From Lacimicrobium alkaliphilum (GTDB lineage: Bacteria; Pseudomonadota; Gammaproteobacteria; Enterobacterales; Alteromonadaceae), in assembly GCF_002591895.1 (NCBI RefSeq), contig NZ_NISX01000013.1, positions 62,001 to 126,000 of the forward strand: a DNA stretch of 64,000 nucleotides, given 5' to 3'. The notes under the pieces were generated by a model that searched no databases, was not told the DNA's origin, and saw nothing but the letters and a program-made list of their open reading frames with translations. Shown piece by piece: positions 1-8,124 of the stretch (positions are counted from its first letter, which is position 1; every line of letters begins with the position of its first letter). Made by a program: the position numbers and the translations under genes.

Positions 1-192
1 TGCCCGGAACCGGTAATGATGGTGAGGTTGCAGATGCGTAAACTGAACAATGGTGAGACCTTGTTGGTGTTGGCAGATGACCCCGCTACCACAAGAGATA
101 TACCCAGCTTCTGCCGTTTTATGGAGCATCGGCTGGTACACACCGATACAGAAGGTCAACCTTATCGTTACCTGATCCAAAAAGGGCTTTAG
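1..192 (+). CDS. TusA/SirA-family sulfur-carrier protein, 5' end missing
   Basis: The open frame enters at base 1 and stops with TAG at 190-192, giving the last 63 residues. It opens with CPEP, the CPxP motif in which TusA-family proteins carry the persulfide-accepting cysteine, followed by the beta-alpha-beta pattern ([20 protein letters not shown]). It continues through [19 protein letters not shown], which matches the family's DPA-T-DIP-FC signature, and ends like a full-length TusA (about 80 residues). TusA passes sulfur from IscS to TusBCD for tRNA 2-thiouridine synthesis. Whether this is TusA itself or a paralogue cannot be decided without the upstream part. Confidence 0.85.
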   Translation, partial: CPEPVMMVRLQMRKLNNGETLLVLADDPATTRDIPSFCRFMEHRLVHTDTEGQPYRYLIQKGL

Positions 193-206
193 AACTTAAA
201 TCTCGT

Positions 207-410
207 TCAATAGGTTCTGCCAACACAGCCTAACAGCAGCCGTCTGAGCCGACAGGCACTGCCGTGATCGCGGCAATGCAAATCTTCAGCGTGCAGATGA
301 TGGCGGCTCAACAGCCTCAGCAGGGTATCCTGATGAATGCGCAGATTGATAAAGGGATCCTGTCCTGTAACCTTTGTCGGATGCTCGTTGTTTTTAGCGC
401 TGGAAGCCAT
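207..410 (-). CDS. small conserved-looking protein, second gene of a Fur-controlled pair
   Basis: This 67-residue protein has an ATG at 408-410 behind a strong ribosome site (AGGAAGG about 6 bases upstream) and begins only 10 bases after the stop of the gene above it, so the two are probably cotranscribed. I recognise no family. The N-terminus is polar (MASSAKNNEHPTK). The C-terminal half is a His/Cys/Arg-rich stretch (RHHLHAEDLHCRDHGSACRL) followed by LRRLLLGC. The regular spacing of Leu, Arg, Cys and His suggests a short amphipathic metal- or nucleic-acid-binding protein, but that is inference. Reading further upstream to 548 would overlap the preceding gene and has no ribosome site, so I rejected that start. 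Confidence 0.6.
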   Translation of the reverse strand: MASSAKNNEHPTKVTGQDPFINLRIHQDTLLRLLSRHHLHAEDLHCRDHGSACRLRRLLLGCVGRTY

Positions 411-420
411 GAGTGCCTTC

Positions 421-876
421 CTAGTGTGTACTGATATTGATGGGTAAATGCCCGGATTCCGCTTTGGATTTGTCATGCCACAGCTCCCGCATTTTACCAG
501 TGACAAGCGCAATACATCTGAACAGGGCTCCCAGCCGTGGCTTGTCACCCGTTATCAATTCTTTATTCAGCCGTTGATAACATAAATGTAAAACCTGCAG
601 TGCTTTGTCATTATTCTCCAGTTTATCGAAGGTATCGCTGAGCAATATAGCGGAGGAAGTATAAATGACAATGGGATGCAGAGATTCAGCGTATTTATCG
701 AGCAGAATTTCTGCAACCTCAAAGGCACTACCTGCATAAGCCAGTGCCACTGGCCAGGCATGATACTTACGGTGATGCTGCGTTGCTCCGAGAGACTGGT
801 AGAAATGAACACGAGCGAACTCCGGATGGCGGTTAAACCAAACCCGATGAGAAGGGCAAAGAAAGTGAATCTGCAT
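421..876 (-). CDS. hypothetical all-helical protein, Fur-controlled
   Basis: The protein has 151 residues. The start is the ATG at 874-876 because AAGGAG lies six bases before it; an in-frame ATG at 912 would add 12 residues without a ribosome site. No family is recognised. The sequence begins MQIHFLCPSH and then is rich in Leu/Ala helices (FEVAEILLDKYAESLHP, DKALQVLHLCYQRLNKELI), compatible with a small TPR-like helical bundle. It has no signal peptide or membrane segment. A perfect Fur-type palindrome lies about 50 bases upstream over a plausible promoter, so the gene is probably repressed by iron. With the 67-residue gene that follows it forms a two-gene unit. Confidence 0.7.
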   Translation of the reverse strand: MQIHFLCPSHRVWFNRHPEFARVHFYQSLGATQHHRKYHAWPVALAYAGSAFEVAEILLDKYAESLHPIVIYTSSAILLSDTFDKLENNDKALQVLHLCYQRLNKELITGDKPRLGALFRCIALVTGKMRELWHDKSKAESGHLPINISTH

Positions 877-923
877 ATCAGGCTCCTTGAAATACTCAAA
901 GTACAATATCAAGTCTACCTAAA

Positions 924-938
924 TGATAATGATTATCA
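924..938 (-). promoter_or_regulatory. Fur box (7-1-7 palindrome)
   Basis: TGATAAT-G-ATTATCA is a perfect 7-1-7 inverted repeat and matches the classical Fur consensus. On the minus strand it overlaps a possible promoter, TTGATA then 16 bases then TAGACT, which points toward the gene starting at 876. The nearest gene on the other side is dps, whose 3' end and terminator face it, so the site should serve the 421-876 gene and the 207-410 gene behind it. Confidence 0.8.
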
Positions 939-1034
939 ATAACGAATGTAAATAAAATAATAACACTGCGAGGTTTTCAACGAGGCTCGGGAAACGTGGG
1001 CGTAATGCTCAGGAAGGAACTAATGTCTGCCCTT

Positions 1035-1200
1035 CATCCCTGGACATCGCCGGGAACTTGTTCCTTACAATCCCGGCATACGACCGCCATGGAGGGCGGA
1101 AGTGCAGGTCATGCATGGAGCGATTACCTGCCCGTCCATCCCTGGACATCGCCGGGAACTTGTTCCCTACAATCCCGGCATACCGTCCATCCCTGGACAT
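1035..1200. repeat. direct repeat of 46 bp, two copies plus a partial third
   Basis: A 46-bp unit beginning CATCCCTGGACATCGCCGGG and ending AATCCCGGCATA occurs at 1035-1080 and again at 1137-1182 with one mismatch. The first 13 bases occur a third time at 1188-1200, immediately before the A-run of the dps terminator. The same junction (CCCTGGACAT followed by an A-run and CCGGCG) recurs at 17471-17493. No gene is seen here; small frames across the repeat are not credible. It looks like an interspersed non-coding repeat sitting at gene 3' ends. Confidence 0.75.
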
Positions 1201-1226
1201 AAAAAAGCCGGCGCAAAAGGCCGGCT
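1201..1226 (-). terminator. rho-independent terminator of dps
   Basis: On the minus strand AGCCGGC, a seven-base loop and GCCGGCT form a 7-bp GC-rich stem followed by TTTTTT. It lies 28 bases after the dps stop codon. Confidence 0.85.
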
Positions 1227-1253
1227 GTTAAATTCATATGATAATTCGTTGTG

Positions 1254-1721
1254 TTATTGCATAGCCCTTAGCATCCAGGCGGTTTTCTCGTGGATGCGCA
1301 TCCGATCTGACACCAGTGCTGCAGTGGATTCATCATCCGCATTCTGCGCCATTTTCAGTACTTCACGAGAAGTTTTAACGACCTGTTCATGGCTTTTGGT
1401 GAGAATTTCAACCATGGCGCCAGCCCCCGGTACATCCTCGACTTCCTCTATAGATGTCAGTTTGGAAAAGGCCTTGTAGGTGCCGGGCGCAATCACTCCC
1501 AGCGTACGAATCCGTTCTGCGATATCGTCTACCGCCTCGGCTAATTCAATATAATGTTCTTCAAACATCAGGTGCAACTCACGGAACTGCGGTCCGGTTA
1601 CATTCCAATGGAAGTTATGGGTTTGCAGGTACAGGCTATAGGAATCTGCCAACAAACGTTTCAGCCCTTCAGCGATATCCTGTCTGTCCTGTGTCGTAAT
1701 ACCAATATCTATCTTACTCAT
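1254..1721 (-). CDS. dps: Dps-family ferroxidase / DNA-protection protein
   Basis: This is a 155-residue ferritin-like four-helix protein of normal Dps length. Dodecameric Dps oxidises and stores iron with hydrogen peroxide and shields DNA in stationary phase. The inter-subunit ferroxidase ligands are all present with the family spacing: H38 (in [10 protein letters not shown]), H50, E54, D65 and E69 (DDIAERIR). A good ribosome site (AAGGAGA) precedes the ATG. The gene is monocistronic with its own terminator at 1201-1226. The N-terminus is short and not strongly basic ([11 protein letters not shown]), so DNA binding through a Lys-rich tail, as in E. coli Dps, is less certain; it may act mainly in iron and peroxide detoxification. 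Confidence 0.92.
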   Translation of the reverse strand: MSKIDIGITTQDRQDIAEGLKRLLADSYSLYLQTHNFHWNVTGPQFRELHLMFEEHYIELAEAVDDIAERIRTLGVIAPGTYKAFSKLTSIEEVEDVPGAGAMVEILTKSHEQVVKTSREVLKMAQNADDESTAALVSDRMRIHEKTAWMLRAMQ

Positions 1722-1860
1722 CTAAGTCTCCTTTTTGCGGGACATCTGGCTAAAGTATTTCAGCCAGAAAGTGAATTGGCTAATGGATCATAGCAATAGA
1801 CTTAATCGTTTTTATTAATCGAGCTCAATATTTTTGCAATAAAAACTAATCAATCAGGGA

Positions 1861-2901
1861 TTACAGCCTTCTCAGATTGGAGATAAACGGTGATTCGCCA
1901 GGGACGGATAATCGCGGCAATGCCTGTTTTACAAAGTCCAGAGCAAAGCGGGAGGGAAACGTAGTGGTAAACTTGACGATCTTGTCTTCCTGTACGAAAA
2001 AGAAATACGAGGCATAAAAAGGCTCGAGGCCATCTTTTTCTATCTTGGCATCCAGGTAGTAACCATTGAACTCTTTGTCCATCATGTTCCAGCTCAGGCG
2101 GATGTCATCGGTCATATGCAGCGGGGGGAGATTGAGGTCTGTTGCAAAGTCAGTGAGATTGTCTCTGAGTTTTTCTGTTTCTTCCTCCAGAATGGCATGA
2201 GTATCTTCAATATCACTGGTAGGAATAGGATAAACAGAGACCTCAATTTTATCATTGCTAAACGAGGGATCGCGGTAGGTCAGCATCGAACCTTCCAGCG
2301 GGTCGTTATATATTCGCCGTTCACTTAGTGAGAAGTTAGACACCTGTTCTGGGGCCTTGAGATCATCCTCGTAATCTTCTGACTTGAGGTTATGAGCGAG
2401 AAAGCCTGGACTAAACGCTTTTTGTTTTATGGCATCCTGCAAAAACTGACTAACCAGTTCTCCTGCAAAGGCTGCGTCATCACGTTTGCCGGTGCGGGAA
2501 ATGATGTACTCATAATTTCTCAGTGGTAATCCTCGCCAGGCCAGCGTTACACGAGCCTGCATCTTGTTGCGTTTTTCCCTGTAGCTAAGGCTTGTAATCA
2601 GCAACTCATAGTCGGCGCCAGCCTCATCCGCAATAACCATCGGAAATAATGCCGTCTGTTGCAGGCTTTGCTGGAACAGAGCAGGATCCAGATCGTTTAT
2701 CCTGCAATTCTGACGAGCCGGCTTGCGCTCACAGATTCGTTGTAATTCTGTGGTAGCGTCCTTATAGAATACCCCCAAAGCTGGCATCTCCTTTGCGTTG
2801 GCAACAGGAGGTAACTGAGCCTGCTCCTTCGTTGAGCTACAGGCTGTCAGAAACAGAACCAGTAATGGTGCTGCGAGTTGTATTCGGGGGGAAAATTTCA
2901 T
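1861..2901 (-). CDS. hypothetical exported lipoprotein
   Basis: The protein has 346 residues. It begins with a basic n-region, a hydrophobic stretch and the lipobox LTAC (Cys21) followed by SST, so it should be cleaved by signal peptidase II and lipid-anchored. Residue +2 is Ser, which suggests outer-membrane sorting. The rest is soluble with mixed alpha/beta composition and I recognise no enzyme motif; a cysteine pair (CERKPARQNC) is visible near residues 57-65. The gene stands alone between dps and the amidohydrolase, on the same strand as both. The function is unknown. Confidence 0.75.
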   Translation of the reverse strand: MKFSPRIQLAAPLLVLFLTACSSTKEQAQLPPVANAKEMPALGVFYKDATTELQRICERKPARQNCRINDLDPALFQQSLQQTALFPMVIADEAGADYELLITSLSYREKRNKMQARVTLAWRGLPLRNYEYIISRTGKRDDAAFAGELVSQFLQDAIKQKAFSPGFLAHNLKSEDYEDDLKAPEQVSNFSLSERRIYNDPLEGSMLTYRDPSFSNDKIEVSVYPIPTSDIEDTHAILEEETEKLRDNLTDFATDLNLPPLHMTDDIRLSWNMMDKEFNGYYLDAKIEKDGLEPFYASYFFFVQEDKIVKFTTTFPSRFALDFVKQALPRLSVPGESPFISNLRRL

Positions 2902-3036
2902 CCTTGAGCCTCTGATAATAGTGCGATGATGGATTCTATAAGCTGATGATTAAATATACTACAGATACTTGCCTCACAAAGATAATATTGAGCGTTAATC
3001 CCTGAACGCCCAATAGTGTTTTCATAAGCCTTTGGA

Positions 3037-4323
3037 TCAGTTCATTTTAATAATTTGTCCATCTTTCATCACGAAACTGATATTGGTCATCAGGTTGATA
3101 TCATCAACTGGATTACCTTTTACCGCTACCAGGTCAGCGAGTTTCCCTTTTTCGACGGTACCCAGGCTGTCCTGTACACCCAACAGCTCAGCTCCATGGT
3201 AGGTGGCGGCACGAATCGCTTCGATTGCAGGCATTCCTGCCTCCGTCATTAATCTGAATTCCTGACCGTTATCACCATGGGCCGATACGCCTGAATCTGT
3301 CCCAAACGCGATATTCACCCCGGCTTTATAGGCTCTGGAGAATGTTTCTTTAATTAACGGTCCGATGGTAGCGGCCTTGGGGCGCACCAGGTCCGGAAAG
3401 AATCCGTCAATTTTTGCTTTTTCAGCTACCCAGTCACCGGCCAGAACCGTAGGTACATAGTAGGTTCCATGCTTCTTCATCAGCGCAATGACTTCATCGT
3501 CCATATAAGTGCCGTGTTCAATAGAATGAACTCCGGCCTTTATGGCTCTGATCATGCCTTCTTTGCCATGTGCGTGCACGGCCACTTTCATATCGTAATC
3601 TTTGGCGGTATTGACGATAGCTTCCAGTTCATCGGTCATAAACTGTGGATTCTGGCCGCTTTTAGCCACACTCAGTACACCACCTGTGGCAGTAATTTTG
3701 ATCAAATCGGCACCGTCTTTATAGCGTTGTCTTACCGCTTTTCTGGCATCCGCCACGCCATTAACTACCCCTTCCTGTGGGCCTGGATCGCCCATTAATA
3801 CCCTGGCTCTTCCGTTGGTAGGGTCGGCATGGCCACCTGTAGTGGCGATGGATTTGGCGGCTGTATAAATGCGGGGGCCCTGCACCAATCCATTATCAAT
3901 GGCCTTTCTTAATGCCACGGATTCATTATAGCTGTCTCCGAGGTTACGGATGGTGGTGAATCCCGCCTGCAACGTTTTATCGGCGTAATGTACGGCTTTA
4001 AAACTGTAATCTGCTTCATTAAGGGTGAAACGCTCCATATAAGCGCCCGGACCTTGCTGTGAACTGATATGAGTATGCATATCCATCAGGCCAGGCATCA
4101 CGGTACTGTCTGAAAGATCCACAAGCTGATCATCATTTCCGGCTTTGGCGAAGCCTTGTTTAATATCAATGATGCGATTTTTGTCGACAATGACAGTCGC
4201 CTTTTCCAGGACCTTATTGTCTTTGGCAGTAATCAGCTTGCCGGCATGAATATAAGTAGCAGCATGAATGCTCAGGCTGCCAGACAACAGCGCCGCACTC
4301 AGGATAAGAGGAGTCATTTTCAT
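3037..4323 (-). CDS. exported amidohydrolase, Xaa-Pro dipeptidase (prolidase)-like
   Basis: This 428-residue TIM-barrel metallohydrolase of the amidohydrolase superfamily has an N-terminal signal peptide (about residues 1-21, ending IHA-ATY). The binuclear metal site is readable: H83 and H85 (DMHTHIS), the carbamylated lysine K209 (LIKITATGG), H250 (VAVHAHG), H270 (SIEHGTY) and D343 (FGTDSG). This arrangement fits the Alteromonas-type periplasmic prolidases of the amidohydrolase superfamily, which cleave dipeptides with C-terminal proline and also some organophosphates and acylated amino acids. It should act in the periplasm in peptide scavenging. The exact substrate cannot be read from the sequence; imidazolonepropionase-like alternatives are less likely because of the signal peptide and carboxylated Lys. 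Confidence 0.85.
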   Translation of the reverse strand: MKMTPLILSAALLSGSLSIHAATYIHAGKLITAKDNKVLEKATVIVDKNRIIDIKQGFAKAGNDDQLVDLSDSTVMPGLMDMHTHISSQQGPGAYMERFTLNEADYSFKAVHYADKTLQAGFTTIRNLGDSYNESVALRKAIDNGLVQGPRIYTAAKSIATTGGHADPTNGRARVLMGDPGPQEGVVNGVADARKAVRQRYKDGADLIKITATGGVLSVAKSGQNPQFMTDELEAIVNTAKDYDMKVAVHAHGKEGMIRAIKAGVHSIEHGTYMDDEVIALMKKHGTYYVPTVLAGDWVAEKAKIDGFFPDLVRPKAATIGPLIKETFSRAYKAGVNIAFGTDSGVSAHGDNGQEFRLMTEAGMPAIEAIRAATYHGAELLGVQDSLGTVEKGKLADLVAVKGNPVDDINLMTNISFVMKDGQIIKMN

Positions 4324-4376
4324 ATTGTTATTCTCTATGGTCAGTTAAGTGTTCCCGCTTCACATTAGGCCAGTTG

Positions 4377-4390
4377 TTGTGCCAGATCAA
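4377..4390 (+). promoter_or_regulatory. possible FNR/EtrA-type site upstream of hemN
   Basis: TTGTG-CCAG-ATCAA has one perfect half-site and one half-site with two mismatches to TTGAT-N4-ATCAA, 62 bases before the hemN start. Anaerobic hemN genes are commonly FNR-activated, so the position makes sense, but the match is imperfect. Confidence 0.3.
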
Positions 4391-4452
4391 AGTCCGTTGT
4401 CGCAGTAAACAGTAGAATCAGGGCATTTCAATAATGGCGATGGTGAAGAATA

Positions 4453-5808
4453 ATGTCGGTACTACAAGGGCAGCTTTTAAACAAATACAATCTGAGTGGC
4501 CCCCGCTACACTTCTTATCCAACCGCATTGCAGTTAGGCGACATTGACCCTGAAGTACTGGTTAGCAAATGCCGTGAAGCAACAGCCGGGTCTTTGTCCC
4601 TGTATCTGCACATCCCTTTTTGCCATTCTCTGTGTTACTACTGTGGCTGCAATAAGGTGATTACCCGTCAGGTTCATAAAGCTGAAGTCTATATGGGCTA
4701 CCTGATGCGGGAAATCAGTGAGCAGAGTCAGGCCTTTACTGATAAAAAAGTCACCCAGATCCACTTTGGAGGAGGTACACCAACCTACCTGAGCGATGAG
4801 CAATTCACCAGACTGATGGCCCACATAAGAACAGCTTTCAGGGTCAGCGGGAAGGCGGAAATCAGCGTGGAAGTTGACCCGCGGCAGATGGCATTACCTC
4901 GCTTGCAACATTTATATGAGTTGGGTTTTAACCGCCTCAGTATCGGAGTTCAGGACTTTAACCCGGCGGTACAGCAAGCGGTTAACCGGGTTCAGGATGA
5001 GAGTCACATTTTTGCTCTGGTGACACTGGCCCGTGAGCTCGGTTATGCCTCTGTCAGCCTGGACCTAATCTATGGCTTACCACACCAGACACCGCAAAGT
5101 TTTGCTGAAACAATTGATAAAGTTCTGCAGATACGCCCGGACAGGCTCTCGGTTTTTAATTATGCACATATGCCAGATAAATTCGCTGCACAGCGCCGCA
5201 TCGATGACAGCGTACTTCCGGACAGTGCTCAGCGCACTGCTATTTTTGGCACGGCCAGTGAATTACTCACCAAACAGGGTTACCTTTGTATTGGTATGGA
5301 CCACTTTGCTTTACGGGATGACGAACTGGCAATCGCTCAGGAAGAAGGTTGTCTGCATCGTAACTTCCAGGGATATACGACACAGGGGGAATGCGACCTG
5401 CTTGGCCTTGGTGTCTCTGCAATCAGCCAGATAAATGGTTTGATCGTACAAAATGAAAAAGATCTTAAAACCTATTACAGGGCTATAGATGATGCCGGTA
5501 GCGCAACGGCGAAAGGCTACGAGCTCAGTGATGATGACAAAGTGAGAGCGGAAGTCATCAAGCAATTGATTTGTCATTTCCGGCTTTCATTTCAGTCCAT
5601 TGAACAATCTTTTAACATTCGCTTTGGTGACTATTTTGCTGAGGAAATGCAGCGCTTAAAACAAATGGTTGCGGATGGCCTGTTAGATGTATCAGACAAA
5701 GAAATTAAAGTCTCCCAGGCAGGTCGGGCGCTGATCAGAGCAATCTGCATGCAGTTTGATCGCTATCTTCCGCTTTCCCGGCAAAAGGCATTCTCGCGCA
5801 TTATCTGA
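4453..5808 (+). CDS. hemN: oxygen-independent coproporphyrinogen III dehydrogenase
   Basis: This 451-residue radical-SAM enzyme oxidatively decarboxylates coproporphyrinogen III to protoporphyrinogen IX without oxygen, in the cytoplasm (heme synthesis). The [4Fe-4S] motif is C57-x3-C61-x2-C64-x-C66 (PFCHSLCYYCGCNK), the HemN-specific extra Cys included, followed by GGGTPT for SAM binding and SIGVQDFNPAVQQAVNR. The length and the N-terminal PRYTSYPTA segment are those of true HemN rather than the shorter HemW. The ribosome site is weak (GAAGAA). It is divergent from the amidohydrolase gene; a possible FNR site lies in the shared upstream region. Confidence 0.95.
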   Translation: MSVLQGQLLNKYNLSGPRYTSYPTALQLGDIDPEVLVSKCREATAGSLSLYLHIPFCHSLCYYCGCNKVITRQVHKAEVYMGYLMREISEQSQAFTDKKVTQIHFGGGTPTYLSDEQFTRLMAHIRTAFRVSGKAEISVEVDPRQMALPRLQHLYELGFNRLSIGVQDFNPAVQQAVNRVQDESHIFALVTLARELGYASVSLDLIYGLPHQTPQSFAETIDKVLQIRPDRLSVFNYAHMPDKFAAQRRIDDSVLPDSAQRTAIFGTASELLTKQGYLCIGMDHFALRDDELAIAQEEGCLHRNFQGYTTQGECDLLGLGVSAISQINGLIVQNEKDLKTYYRAIDDAGSATAKGYELSDDDKVRAEVIKQLICHFRLSFQSIEQSFNIRFGDYFAEEMQRLKQMVADGLLDVSDKEIKVSQAGRALIRAICMQFDRYLPLSRQKAFSRII

Positions 5809-5982
5809 GCTGCATCAAAAACTACCCGCTGGACACCTAATGCAGCAAATAGTGGCACGCCCTGAGCTGATCCTGCTCTCTCTCAACTTACTGTATCGGT
5901 ATTAGCCAATCTATGCCGACGGACTTAAAATTTGCGGAACTTGTCTGGTAACCTACTGGTTTATCGTAATTTTTTGCTATGC

Positions 5983-6024
5983 TAAGGGGCTGTTTTGATG
6001 ATTTTTACAGCAATAGGCCCCTTA
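5983..6024 (+). promoter_or_regulatory. inverted repeat over the 5' leader of the chemoreceptor gene
   Basis: TAAGGGGC (5983-5990) pairs perfectly with GCCCCTTA (6017-6024), the right arm ending one base before the ATG at 6026. A TATGCT hexamer just upstream (5978-5983) could be a -10 box. In RNA the hairpin would hold the only weak ribosome site (around TAGG) at the stem edge. It could be an operator or a translational control element. Confidence 0.4.
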
Positions 6025-6025
6025 A

Positions 6026-7570
6026 ATGCGTCGCAATCAATCCCTGATTAATGAAGAGGTACCGTTCTCAGAGCAAGAGGAGCTGGTTTCCACTACCGAT
6101 TTACGCGGTATTGTTACCTATGCCAATGACGCTTTCTGTCGTGTAGCCGGGTATGACAAAGATGAACTGGTGGGTAAAAATCATAATCTTGTACGCCATC
6201 CGGATATGCCCAAACAGGCGTTTAAGGATTTGTGGGACAAGCTCAATCAGGGCAAGGCCTGGCGGGGAATGGTTAAGAACCGTTGTAAGGATGGCCGTTA
6301 TTACTGGGTTGATGCCTATGTCACACCGGTCTACCACAACAATGACAAGGTAGGGTATCAGTCAGTCAGGACTAAGCCGCAGCGTCAGTTGGTGGACAAA
6401 GCCGAACAGGCATATCGGGCGATTAACCGCGATAAGTTCAATGCCAGAGAAGTTGCCATCAATCAGAAATACCTGTTGGCTGGTGCCATAATCCTTACGG
6501 TATCTGCTTTGCTGTTCTGGTCTGGAGGAGTTTGGAGTGGCTTGTCAGGGTTGGTAATGGCCGCTGCATTGGGCGGCGTTTTCTGGGCCGAGATTATCCG
6601 CTCTCCGGCACGGGCAGCGTCTCTCCGGCAAGATTATGACAGCATCAGCCGCTTTATATATAGTGGTAAAGGCAGCCAGGGCGTATTTGATTTTCACCTG
6701 GGGTTGGGTAAAGCCAGATTACGCACGGTACTGGGCCGTATGCAGGATGCTTCGGCAAGTCTGGCGGGCGTGGCTCAACAGACCAGCACATCGGCTCATA
6801 CTACCGCTCAGGGTATCGAACAGCAGAAGTTTGAAGTACAACAAATTGCCACTGCGATCACCGAAATGGCGGCAACCAGCCAGGAAATTGCCCGGAATAC
6901 GGTTGAGACCTCAGGCAAAGTCAAAAATGCCAATGATCTTTGCGCCGGAGCTAAAGACAGTGTACTCAAAGGCAAGGGCAAGGTATCAAGCCTGGCGGAA
7001 GTCGTGGACCGGGCTGCCAGTTCTGCAAATCAACTGGTTGAGGAAGCCGATAAAGTTGCCAGTGTAATGGGCGAAATCGAAGCCATCGCTGACCAAACTA
7101 ATCTGTTGGCGCTTAACGCTGCCATTGAGGCCGCCCGCGCCGGTGAAAGCGGACGGGGATTCTCTGTGGTGGCAGACGAAGTCAGAGCGTTGTCTACCCG
7201 GACTCAAACGTCTACCTCGAATATTCATAGTAGTTTGCAGAACATGCGTAACACACTGCAGCAATGGGTGGGCAGTATGGAGCAAAGCAGAGAGCAGGCC
7301 ATGGAATGCGTCAGTGACGCGACAGAATCTGCCACCGCGATGGAAGATATTTACCGGGTAATGGCAGAGATATCCGATTACTCAGCGCAGATTGCTACGG
7401 CGTCCGAACAGCAGGAAAAGGTTTGTGAAGAGGTCAGTCGCAATATCGGCAATATTACCCAGGTTGCTGATGACAATACTCAGGTGGCACAGGGTATGGA
7501 GCGAAGTTCAGAAGAGCTGCGGGGCAATATCGATAAAATTGCCGCGATGGTTAAAACCTTCGGCGATTAA
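6026..7570 (+). CDS. Aer-like PAS methyl-accepting chemotaxis protein
   Basis: This 514-residue chemoreceptor has an N-terminal cytoplasmic PAS domain (about 10-125; [21 protein letters not shown]) typical of Aer redox/energy sensors. Two closely spaced membrane segments follow (about 149-190, [20 protein letters not shown]), with no periplasmic ligand domain, then a HAMP-like linker and the MCP signalling domain with the hairpin tip [20 protein letters not shown]. It should sense internal redox or oxygen through a PAS cofactor and control CheA. The PAS motif is the one that binds FAD in Aer, but the cofactor is inferred. The gene stands alone, with its 3' end 16 bases from the convergent DUF1285 gene. 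Confidence 0.92.
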   Translation: MRRNQSLINEEVPFSEQEELVSTTDLRGIVTYANDAFCRVAGYDKDELVGKNHNLVRHPDMPKQAFKDLWDKLNQGKAWRGMVKNRCKDGRYYWVDAYVTPVYHNNDKVGYQSVRTKPQRQLVDKAEQAYRAINRDKFNAREVAINQKYLLAGAIILTVSALLFWSGGVWSGLSGLVMAAALGGVFWAEIIRSPARAASLRQDYDSISRFIYSGKGSQGVFDFHLGLGKARLRTVLGRMQDASASLAGVAQQTSTSAHTTAQGIEQQKFEVQQIATAITEMAATSQEIARNTVETSGKVKNANDLCAGAKDSVLKGKGKVSSLAEVVDRAASSANQLVEEADKVASVMGEIEAIADQTNLLALNAAIEAARAGESGRGFSVVADEVRALSTRTQTSTSNIHSSLQNMRNTLQQWVGSMEQSREQAMECVSDATESATAMEDIYRVMAEISDYSAQIATASEQQEKVCEEVSRNIGNITQVADDNTQVAQGMERSSEELRGNIDKIAAMVKTFGD

Positions 7571-7586
7571 TGATGTGTCACGTCAT

Positions 7587-8123
7587 TCAGAGCAGGCCCA
7601 GGCTGAACGGATAGTCACCGCTGTGCAGCATCAAATGGGTTTTTCCCTGTTGTTGCTGCGGCTGGCCTAAATCAACGAGCTGGTAAAACAGGTTCTGATG
7701 CAATCGGCCATACAGGTTTCGCCTCACCAATGCGTAGGGTAATAGATCCCCGTTGACTCTGTCCTGTTGAAGTTCAACGGGATGTTCCCGGCTGACGATA
7801 AAACTGTCTCCGATATTTGAAGTGAACACTAACTTATCTTCTTCTTTGCGCCAGTTAGTAATAACAAAAGGTACATCTTCAACTTCGATAGCAACTTTTT
7901 CCACCGGCGTGACGAGGAAATAACGGTCCCTTTCCTTTTTCAGCACCCCGGCAAAAAGTCGTACCAGCGCCTGGCGTCCAATGGGCGACCCCATATAGTG
8001 CCAACTGCCATCATGTTTAATGGTGATATCCATTTCACCACAATAAGGCGGATCCCACTTATCCACTGGCGGCAACTTTTCATCTGCTGTCGCCAGTTGT
8101 TTCTGGATCTGTTCGAGTTTCAT
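7587..8123 (-). CDS. DUF1285 family protein
   Basis: The protein has 178 residues and no signal peptide or membrane segment. The sequence CGEMDITIKHDGSWHYMGSP, then IGRQALVRLFAGVLKK and a beta-rich C-terminal half, are the DUF1285 hallmarks. The family consists of two beta-barrel-like subdomains and has no established function. It starts one base after the stop of the DUF3014 gene, so the two are translationally coupled in one unit, an arrangement that hints at a shared envelope-related role (inference). Confidence 0.85.
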   Translation of the reverse strand: MKLEQIQKQLATADEKLPPVDKWDPPYCGEMDITIKHDGSWHYMGSPIGRQALVRLFAGVLKKERDRYFLVTPVEKVAIEVEDVPFVITNWRKEEDKLVFTSNIGDSFIVSREHPVELQQDRVNGDLLPYALVRRNLYGRLHQNLFYQLVDLGQPQQQQGKTHLMLHSGDYPFSLGLL

Positions 8124-8124
8124 A

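Noticed and set aside
996-1479. Open frames across the 46-bp repeats
   Set aside because: Their content is the direct repeat and the antisense of dps; no conserved protein pattern.
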